Shown: positions 55,455-63,143 of the stretch, piece by piece
How the letters are laid out: the number at the start of each line of letters is the position of its first letter
How positions within the stretch are numbered: the first letter of the stretch is position 1
Assembly (NCBI RefSeq): GCF_003234565.1
Contig: NZ_QKTU01000011.1
Location: 1-64,000 of the forward strand
From: Curtobacterium sp. MCBD17_013
GTDB taxonomy: Bacteria > Actinomycetota > Actinomycetes > Actinomycetales > Microbacteriaceae
DNA: 64,000 nt
Direction: 5' to 3'
Program-made: the position numbers and the translations under genes
The notes under the pieces: model-generated
What the model saw: only the letters and a program-made list of their open reading frames with translations
What the model was told of the DNA's origin: nothing
Database searches by the model: none

Positions 55455-57344
55455 GTGCACATCGATGACGCTGTCCCGACGACGCCCGCTTCCTCGTCCC
55501 CGGCCGCTCCTCCGGTCGCCGCGCCGACCCTCCCGGTCGCGAGCCGGCAGGACGGCACCCATCCGCGACCGCAGCTCATCCGCGGGCGATGGGCCTCCCT
55601 CGACGGCACCTGGTCGTTCCGCCACGACGACGCCGACGCAGGCTTGATCGCGGGCTGGACCGCGGGCCTCCCGGACGCCGGTGTGATCACCGTGCCGTTC
55701 CCGCCGGAGTCGGTCGCGTCGGGTGTGGACGAGCCGGGGTTCCACCCGGTGGTCTGGTACGCGCGGAGCATCTCCGCGGAGGATCTCGAGCGTGCCGGGC
55801 GTTCGGCCGATGCGTCGCGGGTGCTGCTGCACTTCGGCGCGGTGGACTACCGCGCGAGCGTCTGGATCGACGGCGCACTCGTCGGGACGCACGAGGGCGG
55901 GCACACGCCGTTCACGATCGACGTCACCGCGTCCGTGGACGACGGCCGGACCCACACCCTGGTCGTCCGCGCCGAGGACGACCCCCACGACGTCACGCAG
56001 CCCCGCGGCAAGCAGGACTGGCACGAAGAGCCGCACGCGATCTGGTACCGGCGCACCACCGGGATCTGGCAGACCGTATGGCTCGAGGCCGTGCCGCCCG
56101 TGTCGGTCGAGGCGCTGCGGTGGGTGCCCGCGGGTCCGACCGCCGTCGCGCTCGGCGTCCGCCTGCGCGGCGCGGCACGGGCCGGCGCACGGGTGCGCGT
56201 GGCACTCCGCTGGGAGGACCGTGGCGAGGACCTGGGGACGACCGAGGTCACGCTGCCCACCGCCACCGACACGGTCGACCTCGTCCTGCCGATCGCCCGG
56301 CAGGTGAACGGGCAGGCCGAGGACGAGATCCGCTGGAGCCCGGAACACCCCAGGCTCGTCGACGCGACGGTCACCCTGCTCGACCCCGCCGGCGCGGTGC
56401 TCGACGCGGTGTCCTCGTACCTCGGGCTCCGGACCGTCGCGGTCGACCGGGGGGCGTTCCTGCTCAACGACCGCCCGTACGACGTCCGGAGCGTGCTCAA
56501 CCAGGGCTACTGGCCGGACTCGAACCTCACGGCGCCCTCGCCGGAGGCCTTCCGGCGTGAGGTCGAGCTCATCAAGGAGCTCGGGTTCACGGCGACCCGG
56601 ATCCACCAGAAGATCGAGGACCCGCGGTTCCTGTTCTGGGCGGACCGCCTCGGCCTCCTCGTCTGGGGCGAGGCCCCGGGTGCGTACGCGTTCACCCCGA
56701 CGGCGGTGCAGCGGCTCATGCGGGAGTGGATGGACGCCGTCGAGCGCGACGTGTCCCATCCGTGCATCGTGACGTGGGTTCCGCTCAACGAGAGCTGGGG
56801 CATCCAGCACGTGCCGCAGGACTGCGCCCAGCAGGCGTACTCGCGCGCCCTCGCCGACGTGACCCGGGCGCTCGACCCGTCACGGCCGGTCATCTCGAAC
56901 GACGGCTGGGAGCACACCGCGTCGGACATCCTGACCGTGCACGACTACGAGGGTGACGGTGCCGTCCTCGCCCGCACCTACGCCGACGCGGCCGCCCGGA
57001 CCGCGGTGCTGTCCGGGATGGGACCCGCCACCCGACGGATCCTCGTCGACGGGGTGGAGGACCAGGGCCAGCCCGTCATGCTCACCGAGTTCGGTGGCGT
57101 CCAGTACCAGCCGGGCGCACGGCGCGAGGACGGCTGGGGCTACACGGCCGCGACCGACGGCGACGACTACCTCGACCGGATCACGGCGCTGTACGACGCC
57201 ATCCGAGCGAGCACGTTCCTGGCGGGCTCGTGCTACACGCAGCTGACGGACACGCTGCAGGAGACGAACGGGCTGCTCACCGCGGAACGCGAGCCGAAGG
57301 TGCCGATCGAGCGGATCCGCCGCGCGGTCACCGGGCGCGGCTGA
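55455..57344 (+). CDS. GH2 family glycosidase (beta-galactosidase/glucuronidase-like)
   Basis: A 629-residue cytosolic GH2 enzyme. An N-terminal jelly-roll domain starts RGRWASLDGTWSFRHDD and includes VLLHFGAVDYRASVWIDGAL; an Ig-like domain (about 215-325) and a TIM barrel follow. The acid/base Glu446 is in VTWVPLNESWG and the nucleophile Glu545 in VMLTEFGGVQY, both as in the family. No signal peptide. The length is shorter than LacZ, as in many GH2 beta-galactosidases, mannosidases and glucuronidases of this size. GTG start with no ribosome site; TATAAATT sits directly upstream, so the transcript is leaderless. Substrate is probably a beta-linked oligosaccharide imported by the operon at 42 kb. 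Confidence 0.92.
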   Translation: MHIDDAVPTTPASSSPAAPPVAAPTLPVASRQDGTHPRPQLIRGRWASLDGTWSFRHDDADAGLIAGWTAGLPDAGVITVPFPPESVASGVDEPGFHPVVWYARSISAEDLERAGRSADASRVLLHFGAVDYRASVWIDGALVGTHEGGHTPFTIDVTASVDDGRTHTLVVRAEDDPHDVTQPRGKQDWHEEPHAIWYRRTTGIWQTVWLEAVPPVSVEALRWVPAGPTAVALGVRLRGAARAGARVRVALRWEDRGEDLGTTEVTLPTATDTVDLVLPIARQVNGQAEDEIRWSPEHPRLVDATVTLLDPAGAVLDAVSSYLGLRTVAVDRGAFLLNDRPYDVRSVLNQGYWPDSNLTAPSPEAFRREVELIKELGFTATRIHQKIEDPRFLFWADRLGLLVWGEAPGAYAFTPTAVQRLMREWMDAVERDVSHPCIVTWVPLNESWGIQHVPQDCAQQAYSRALADVTRALDPSRPVISNDGWEHTASDILTVHDYEGDGAVLARTYADAAARTAVLSGMGPATRRILVDGVEDQGQPVMLTEFGGVQYQPGARREDGWGYTAATDGDDYLDRITALYDAIRASTFLAGSCYTQLTDTLQETNGLLTAEREPKVPIERIRRAVTGRG

Positions 57345-57437
57345 GCGCCCCTCGCCCCCCGGAAACCGCCTGGTTCCGACAGGTCGGCGGTCGGACGACA
57401 CCGGGGAAGTCGCCCGTTCCCGTTCGGGGGGAGGAGG

Positions 57438-59342
57438 TCAGAACTCCTCGACGTACTCCTCGGCTGGGCCGAGTTCCGGTCCGTCCCGGAGTTCGAGCAC
57501 GGTGCCGAGGCGTTCGAGATCGAGCACGGTGACGGTGTTGGCGCCTGGACGGAGGAGCGGGGCGGGGCAGTACAGGGTGACCTGCGGACCGATCTCCCAG
57601 TAGCGGCCGAGCAGGAACCCGTTGACCCACACGAAGCCCTTGGTCGAACCAGGCAGGGCGAGGAACGTGTCGGCGGGCTCGTCGACGTCGAGGGTCGCGG
57701 TGGCAAAGCCGGAAGCCGGTGCGGTCGTGGCTCGGGTGACGGGAGCGCTCGTCGCGGCGTCGAGCTGGTCCGGGCCGAGGTCCTGGAGTGGTACTGCCAC
57801 GCTCTCCCAGCCCTGGACCATCCTCCGGTCGACGAGCACCGGCCCGAGCAACCCCTTGCGGCCGCCGAGGAGCGGACCGTAGTTCACCCGTCCCAGGGAC
57901 TCGACCACGACCTCCAGACGGATCGCGTCACCGGTGCCGGTGACCGTCACGGAACCGCTTGGGCCGTCGATGACGCCGACCGGCGCCCCGTCGACCAGGA
58001 CCACCGCGCGGTCGCGTACCTCCGTCAGGGTGAGTTCGTGGACGCCTGCGGGGATCCGAGGGAACGCGACGTGGACGACGAGACCCGCGTCGAGTCCGAG
58101 GTCCTCGTAGGCGGCGGGCAGCGGCCGGAACACCGACCGCTCGCCGACCGCCCGGAGGCCGGGGAGCAGGTCCGCACGGCGCTGCAGCGCGATCGTCCGC
58201 GGTGGCAGGTGTGATGGTTGCGCTGCGACGCGGAGCGGCACCGAACCGTCGACACCGAGCTCGGCGCGCATGGCGTGGAACTTGGGGGTCAGCGTGCCGT
58301 CCTCGGCGATCGGCGCGTCGGAGTCGTAGCTGGTGACGGTGGGCTGCAGGACGCCGTCGAGTTCGTTCGCGCCCGCCCAGAGGCCGAAGTTCGTGCCGCC
58401 ATGCGCCATGTACACGCTGACGCTGCCGTGGTCGTCGAGGATGCCCGACAGCGTCGACGTCGCGCTCGCGACGGAGCGGACGTGATGTGGCTCGCCCCAG
58501 TGGTCGAACCATCCATTCCAGTACTCGGCGACGACGAACGGCTCCTCGGGTCGGCGGTCCGCCTGCAGCCGCCGCGCCGCCGCCGGCCCGGAGCCCATCG
58601 TGACGGCGGCGAGGGTCCCCGGGACGCTCCCCCCGTCGAGCATGAGGTCCGTGGGGCCGTCGGCCGTGAAGAGCAGCTCGTCGATCCCGCGTGACACGAG
58701 GGCCTCGCGGTTCCAGAGCAGGTAGGCATGGTCGTCGCCGTAGCTGCCGAACTCGTTCTCGACCTGGAGTGCGACGACGGGGCCGCCACGGTTCGCCTGC
58801 AGGTCCCGCACCCGGGGGACCAGCTCGTCGAACCACGACCCGACCGGGCCCGTGAAACCCGGGTCGGAGCTGCGGAGCGCGACCCCGCGGGCGGTGAGCC
58901 AGCTCGGGAGGCCCCCGTTCGACCACTCGGCGCAGATGTACGGTCCGGGGCGGACGACGGCGTCGAGGCCTTCCTCGCCGACGACGGTCAGGAACCGCTC
59001 GAGGTCCCGCCAACCGTCGAACCGGGGAGCGCGCTGCTCGTGCGGCTGGTGGAAGTTCCAGGGCACGTACGTGTCCACCGTGTTGAGCCCGAGGTCTGCG
59101 AGCCGCCGGACACGGTCCCGCCACAGGTCGGGATGGACGCGGAAGTAGTGGAGGGCTCCCGAGAGGATCCGGTGGGGTGCGCCCTCGCGGTACAGGCGGC
59201 GGTCCGCCCACGTGAGGGTCGCTCCGGAGCGGGTCGTCGTCCCACTGGTCCTCGTCGGGTCCGCGTCGGGGATCATCGATCCGGTCGGTTCGAGCAGGGT
59301 CGAGCGCACCGGCGCGACGCCGGTCGAGGGCAGATCCGTCAC
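57438..59342 (-). CDS. GH35 beta-galactosidase
   Basis: A 634-residue GH35 enzyme, releasing terminal beta-galactose. The barrel begins ILSGALHYFRVHPDLWRDRV (about residues 40-60); VRPGPYICAEWSNGGLPSWL is the most conserved GH35 segment; acid/base Glu197 lies in ALQVENEFGSYG and nucleophile Glu273 in VVAEYWNGWFDHWGE. Galactose-binding-like beta domains follow from about residue 380, ending with a GFVWVNGFLLGRYWEIGPQ jelly roll. No signal peptide. I place the start at the GTG at 59342: TTGGCA (59373-59378) and TACGAT (59349-59354), 18 bases apart, end six bases before it, so upstream ATGs at 59371 and 59383 fall in the promoter. The operator overlaps the spacer. Confidence 0.9.
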   Translation of the reverse strand: MTDLPSTGVAPVRSTLLEPTGSMIPDADPTRTSGTTTRSGATLTWADRRLYREGAPHRILSGALHYFRVHPDLWRDRVRRLADLGLNTVDTYVPWNFHQPHEQRAPRFDGWRDLERFLTVVGEEGLDAVVRPGPYICAEWSNGGLPSWLTARGVALRSSDPGFTGPVGSWFDELVPRVRDLQANRGGPVVALQVENEFGSYGDDHAYLLWNREALVSRGIDELLFTADGPTDLMLDGGSVPGTLAAVTMGSGPAAARRLQADRRPEEPFVVAEYWNGWFDHWGEPHHVRSVASATSTLSGILDDHGSVSVYMAHGGTNFGLWAGANELDGVLQPTVTSYDSDAPIAEDGTLTPKFHAMRAELGVDGSVPLRVAAQPSHLPPRTIALQRRADLLPGLRAVGERSVFRPLPAAYEDLGLDAGLVVHVAFPRIPAGVHELTLTEVRDRAVVLVDGAPVGVIDGPSGSVTVTGTGDAIRLEVVVESLGRVNYGPLLGGRKGLLGPVLVDRRMVQGWESVAVPLQDLGPDQLDAATSAPVTRATTAPASGFATATLDVDEPADTFLALPGSTKGFVWVNGFLLGRYWEIGPQVTLYCPAPLLRPGANTVTVLDLERLGTVLELRDGPELGPAEEYVEEF

Positions 59343-59348
59343 GCCGCG

Positions 59349-59378
59349 ATCGTATGTTATCGATGCCATCTCTGCCAA
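59349..59378 (-). promoter_or_regulatory. GH35 promoter with LacI operator in the spacer
   Basis: On the minus strand TTGGCA (59373-59378) and TACGAT (59349-59354) are 18 bases apart and the GTG follows after six bases. The spacer holds GTTATCGATGCC (59356-59367, read on the plus strand), matching the palindrome at 59416-59427 and the site at 60546-60557. Confidence 0.72.
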
Positions 59379-59415
59379 CATCGCCGGGAACGGCTCGCCG
59401 AGCAGCGGTCGCGAT

Positions 59416-59427
59416 GGCATCGATGCC
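59416..59427. promoter_or_regulatory. palindromic LacI operator upstream of LacI gene
   Basis: GGCATCGATGCC is a perfect 12-base palindrome centred 30 bases before the LacI ATG, 60 bases from the GH35 site. It probably mediates autoregulation. Confidence 0.72.
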
Positions 59428-59450
59428 GACCGCACTGCCACAGTAGGCAC

Positions 59451-60473
59451 ATGACCGAGACCGACATCCACGCCGTCCGCGGTCCGAGCATGACCGACGT
59501 CGCGCGGGCCGCCGGGGTGTCCGCGCAGACCGTCTCGCGGACCCTGCGCGACTCCCCGAACGTCAACCCCGAGACGCGTCGACGCGTCCTCCTGGCGGTC
59601 GAGCAGCTGGGGTACCGACTCAACAACGCGGCCCGGATGCTGTCGTCCGGCCGGTCCCGCACGCTCGGACTCGTGCTGCTGCAGTCCGGCGGGTACTACT
59701 CGCGCTCGGCGGTGACGGCGGGTGTCGAGTCGGCGGCCGAGGCCGCCGGACTCGCCGTGAGCATCGCGACCATCGCGTCCCTCGACACGGGCCAGATGGA
59801 GCGGTCCTTGTCGAAGCTCGCCGACCAGGGGGTCGAGGGCATCGTCATCGCGGTCCCGCTCATCTCGGTCACCCGCAAGATGGAGGAGATCACCCGCGAG
59901 ATCCCGACCGTCACCGTCGACGGTTCGCGCACGGCCGGCGCGGCCGTGGTCGGGATCGACCAGCGCGCCGCCGGGCGGCTCGCGACGGAGCACCTGCTGA
60001 CACTCGGGCACGGTCAGGTGTGGCACGTGGGCGGACCGGACGAGTGGATCGAGGCCCGACAGCGTCGGCAGGGCTGGGAGGACGCCCTGGTGGCCGTGGG
60101 GATCGAACCGCCGCCGCCGCTCGAAGGGGACTGGTCGCCTGCCTCGGGTCACCGGCAGGGGCAGATCCTCGCCATGATCCCCGACGTGTCCGCGGTGTTC
60201 GTCGCGAGTGACGAGATGGCCTTCGGGGTCATCCGCGCCCTGCGCGAGCACGGGCGGCGGGTGCCCGACGACGTCTCGATCGTGAGCGTCGACGACATCG
60301 CGCTCGCGGCCTACTGCTCGCCGCCGCTCACCACGGTCCGGCAGGACTTCCACCGTGTCGGTGCGGCAGCCGTCGACCTGTTGCTCGCGCCCGGTGCCGG
60401 CCGCCCGCTGACCGACGACGGGGCCCCGGAGCTCGTCGTCCGGGCCACGACCGCCGCTCCCGCCGTTCGCTGA
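59451..60473 (+). CDS. LacI family transcriptional regulator (GH35/ABC locus)
   Basis: A 340-residue LacI-family repressor. After 12 residues the DNA-binding domain reads PSMTDVARAAGVSAQTVSRT with LGYRLNNAARMLSSGRSRTL as hinge; the binding core is complete, with GVEGIVIAVPL, VVGIDQRAAGRLATEHLLTL, VSAVFVASDEMAFGVI and VSIVSVDDIALAAY. CACAGT lies six bases before the ATG, a weaker leaderless-like start. It is divergent from GH35 and about 230 bases before the ABC operon, with matching operators before all three genes, so it controls GH35, itself and the importer. The inducer is probably a galactoside. Confidence 0.93.
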   Translation: MTETDIHAVRGPSMTDVARAAGVSAQTVSRTLRDSPNVNPETRRRVLLAVEQLGYRLNNAARMLSSGRSRTLGLVLLQSGGYYSRSAVTAGVESAAEAAGLAVSIATIASLDTGQMERSLSKLADQGVEGIVIAVPLISVTRKMEEITREIPTVTVDGSRTAGAAVVGIDQRAAGRLATEHLLTLGHGQVWHVGGPDEWIEARQRRQGWEDALVAVGIEPPPPLEGDWSPASGHRQGQILAMIPDVSAVFVASDEMAFGVIRALREHGRRVPDDVSIVSVDDIALAAYCSPPLTTVRQDFHRVGAAAVDLLLAPGAGRPLTDDGAPELVVRATTAAPAVR

Positions 60474-60545
60474 GTCGAGGGAGCGGCCGGCCGGGCGAGC
60501 GCCGTGCCGTTTGTTTCCGGCTCGTTAACCTGCTTGCGCGTCCGT

Positions 60546-60557
60546 GTTATCGATGCC
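60546..60557. promoter_or_regulatory. LacI operator upstream of third ABC operon
   Basis: GTTATCGATGCC, followed by A, is identical over 13 bases to the GH35 operator at 59356-59368. It lies about 150 bases before the binding-protein ATG. A clear -35/-10 pair is not evident around it. Confidence 0.68.
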
Positions 60558-60701
60558 ACAGTGTTGACATCCGCGAACCAGGAGCACCCCGACCGGCACG
60601 CGGACGACGACGACGCCGATCCGTGCCCGGGCTGGCGGACCGGAACCACCACCCCCACTTCGACCCGTCCGGGCAACGCGCCCACGGAAGGACCCACAAC
60701 G

Positions 60702-62027
60702 ATGAAGAGACCGCTCGTCATGATCGGGGCCGCCGTCGCGGCGCTCGGACTGCTCGCCGGCTGCTCGACGACGAACTCCGGCTCGTCGTCCAGCGGCTCC
60801 ACCACGCTGGACTTCGCCGCGCTCCAGGGCGGCTATGGCACCGCGATGTACCACAAGGTCATCGACGCGTACGAGAAGCTCCACCCCAATGTCCACATCA
60901 AGCTCACGCTGTCGAAGGACATCGAGGACGAGATCACCCCGCAGATGAAGGCCGGGAACTACCCGGACCTCGTCGAGCTCGGCGAGGGACGCGCGGCCGG
61001 CCTCACCGAGACGATGGTCAAGGACAAGGCGCTCGAGGACCTCACCTCGGTGCTCAAGGAGAAGATCCCGGGTCAGGGCGGCACGGTCTCATCACAGTTG
61101 ACCGGGGGCATCGTCGGCAACCTGGCGACCAACCCATACGGCACCGACAAGACCTACCTGATGCCCGTCTACTACGCGCCGACCGGCCTGGTCTACGACA
61201 AGCACCTGTTCGCCGAGAAGGGCTGGGCGGTCCCGACGACCTGGAAGCAGATGTTCCAGCTCGGCGACGAGGCCAAGGCGCAGGGCATGTCGCTGTTCAC
61301 CTACCCGACGACCGGCTACCTCGACTCGTTCTTCTACGCGCTCACGGCTGACGTCGGCGGCAAGGCGTTCTACGACGACGTCATGAACTACAAGCCCGGG
61401 ATCTGGGAGACCGCGAAGGGCAAGAAGGTCCTCGACATCGCGACGAAGCTGTTGAGCTACGCCGCCCCGACCACCGTCGGCTACGCGAACGAGCAGGACT
61501 ACCTGAAGAACCAGCAGAGCGTCATGGACGACAAGGCGCTCTTCATGCCGAACGGGACGTGGGTCTCGACGGAGATGGCGAGCGCACCGCGGGCCTCCGG
61601 GTTCGAGTGGGGACTCATGCCGCTGCCGGCGGTCTCCGCCGGTGACGAACGGTACATCGCGACGCAGACCGAGGCCGTGTGGGTGCCGAGCGCGGCGAAG
61701 CACAAGGACGCGGCGAAGGACTTCATCGCGTTCATGTACTCGAAGAAGGCCGCCAAGCTGTTCGCCGCCTCCGGGGCGATCCAGCCCATCAAGGGCGTGT
61801 CCTCGCTCCTGACCGGCGACAACAAGTCGTTCTACAAGGTCTACGACGAGTCGGGCGTCAAGCCGATCGTCGGCGGCTTCGCCAGTACCGGGACGGTCCA
61901 GGGCGTCAGCATCCAGGACACCCTCTTCGGCACCGCCAACAGCATCATCACCGGCGACAAGACCGAGGCCCAGTGGCGGAGCGCCCTGAACGCCGCGAGC
62001 AACAAGCTCCACGCTGCGAAGGATTGA
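60702..62027 (+). CDS. sugar ABC transporter substrate-binding lipoprotein
   Basis: A 441-residue solute-binding lipoprotein. The signal peptide ends in a lipobox (LGLLAGC, Cys near residue 21). The mature protein starts TLDFAALQGGYGTAMYHKVI and includes YPDLVELGEG, YLMPVYYAPTGLVYDKHLFA and ALFMPNGTWVSTEMASA, of the type found with oligosaccharide (including N-acetylated sugar) importers. GGAAGGA lies about ten bases before the ATG. It is followed by two permeases, and a hairpin between it and the first permease probably raises its level. The shared operator with GH35 suggests beta-galactosides as ligand. Confidence 0.92.
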   Translation: MKRPLVMIGAAVAALGLLAGCSTTNSGSSSSGSTTLDFAALQGGYGTAMYHKVIDAYEKLHPNVHIKLTLSKDIEDEITPQMKAGNYPDLVELGEGRAAGLTETMVKDKALEDLTSVLKEKIPGQGGTVSSQLTGGIVGNLATNPYGTDKTYLMPVYYAPTGLVYDKHLFAEKGWAVPTTWKQMFQLGDEAKAQGMSLFTYPTTGYLDSFFYALTADVGGKAFYDDVMNYKPGIWETAKGKKVLDIATKLLSYAAPTTVGYANEQDYLKNQQSVMDDKALFMPNGTWVSTEMASAPRASGFEWGLMPLPAVSAGDERYIATQTEAVWVPSAAKHKDAAKDFIAFMYSKKAAKLFAASGAIQPIKGVSSLLTGDNKSFYKVYDESGVKPIVGGFASTGTVQGVSIQDTLFGTANSIITGDKTEAQWRSALNAASNKLHAAKD

Positions 62028-62048
62028 CCGGAAGCATCGCACACCCGC

Positions 62049-62081
62049 CCCGGCGGTCCCGCTGATCCCGGGACCGCCGGG
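62049..62081 (+). terminator. intra-operon hairpin after binding-protein gene
   Basis: A perfect 12-base stem, CCCGGCGGTCCC (62049-62060) with GGGACCGCCGGG (62070-62081) and a 9-base loop, lies 21 bases after the binding-protein stop and 44 before the permease. It likely acts as partial terminator or 3' stabiliser. Confidence 0.65.
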
Positions 62082-62125
62082 CCCCACGAGGGACCACACG
62101 AGGAACCAAGCGAAGGACGTCAATC

Positions 62126-63133
62126 GTGACCTCAACCTCCACACCACCGGCACCGACCACGGTCGCCGGTACCCCGGCACCGGTCGCGCCCTCCCGTGAG
62201 CGCCGGATCCGGCGGATCCAGCCGGGCGTCGCACGCCAAGGGAGCGGTGGCCGTCGCGGCGGTCGGGGCTTCGTCATCGCCTGCCTCGCCCCGGCGCTCG
62301 TCCTGTTCGCCGTGTTCATGGTGTGGCCGACGATCAGCGTGTTCCGCATGTCGTTGTTCACCTGGAGCGGTTTCTCGCCGACCGCGCAGTTCGTCGGGCT
62401 CCAGAACTTCGAGGCGCTGTTCCAGGACCAGCAGTTCATCCGGGCGTTCGAGAACACGGTCGCGCTGCTCGTCGTCGTCACCGTCGTCACCATGGGGATG
62501 GCACTGTTCCTGGCGGCGATCATGACCCGGCAGTCGCTCCGCGCGAAGAACCTCTACCGGTTCATCCTCTACATCCCGAACATCCTGTCGGTCGTCGTGA
62601 TCGCGGCGATCTTCTCCGCGATCTACGACCAGGACAACGGGCTCATCAACGGCTCGCTCCACCTGCTGTCGCTCGACGGGCTCCGTCAGGTCTGGCTCGG
62701 CGACCAGCACATCGTCGTCTACTCCGTCGGCATCGCCATGGTCTGGCAGTCGCTCGGCTACTACATGGTCATGTACATGTCGAGCATGGCGAGCGTCCCC
62801 GAGGAGCTCTACGAGGCCTCGTCGCTCGACGGCGCGAGCAACGGTCGCCAGTTCTTCACGATCACGCTGCCGCTCATCTGGCAGAACCTCCGCACCACGC
62901 TGACCTTCTTCATCATGAGCGCGGTCAACCTCAGCTTCGTCCTCGTGCACGCGATGACCGGCGGTGGGCCCGACGGCTCGAGCGAGGTGCTCCTGTCCTA
63001 CATGTACAAGCAGGCCTACACGAACGGGTCATACGGCTACGGGATGGCGATCGGGGTCGTCATCTTCGCGTTCTCGTTCCTCGTCTCGCTCCTGGTGAGC
63101 CGGGCCACCAAGCGCGAGCCGCTGCAGTTCTGA
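62126..63133 (+). CDS. sugar ABC transporter permease (MalF-like)
   Basis: A 335-residue permease with six predicted helices. A 45-residue basic/Pro-rich N-terminus precedes the first helix (FVIACLAPALVLFAVFMVWP). The EAA loop reads VPEELYEASSLDGASNGRQF. The segment between the last helices, FVLVHAMTGGGPDGSSEVLL, is CUT1-typical. GTG start with GAAGGA upstream. It pairs with the next permease. Confidence 0.94.
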   Translation: MTSTSTPPAPTTVAGTPAPVAPSRERRIRRIQPGVARQGSGGRRGGRGFVIACLAPALVLFAVFMVWPTISVFRMSLFTWSGFSPTAQFVGLQNFEALFQDQQFIRAFENTVALLVVVTVVTMGMALFLAAIMTRQSLRAKNLYRFILYIPNILSVVVIAAIFSAIYDQDNGLINGSLHLLSLDGLRQVWLGDQHIVVYSVGIAMVWQSLGYYMVMYMSSMASVPEELYEASSLDGASNGRQFFTITLPLIWQNLRTTLTFFIMSAVNLSFVLVHAMTGGGPDGSSEVLLSYMYKQAYTNGSYGYGMAIGVVIFAFSFLVSLLVSRATKREPLQF

Positions 63134-63143
63134 GGAGTCGACC

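Noticed and set aside
59343-59383. Upstream ATG starts for GH35 (59371, 59383)
   Set aside because: They would place the -35, -10 and LacI operator inside the coding region; the added residues are not conserved-looking, and the GTG at 59342 fits the leaderless pattern.
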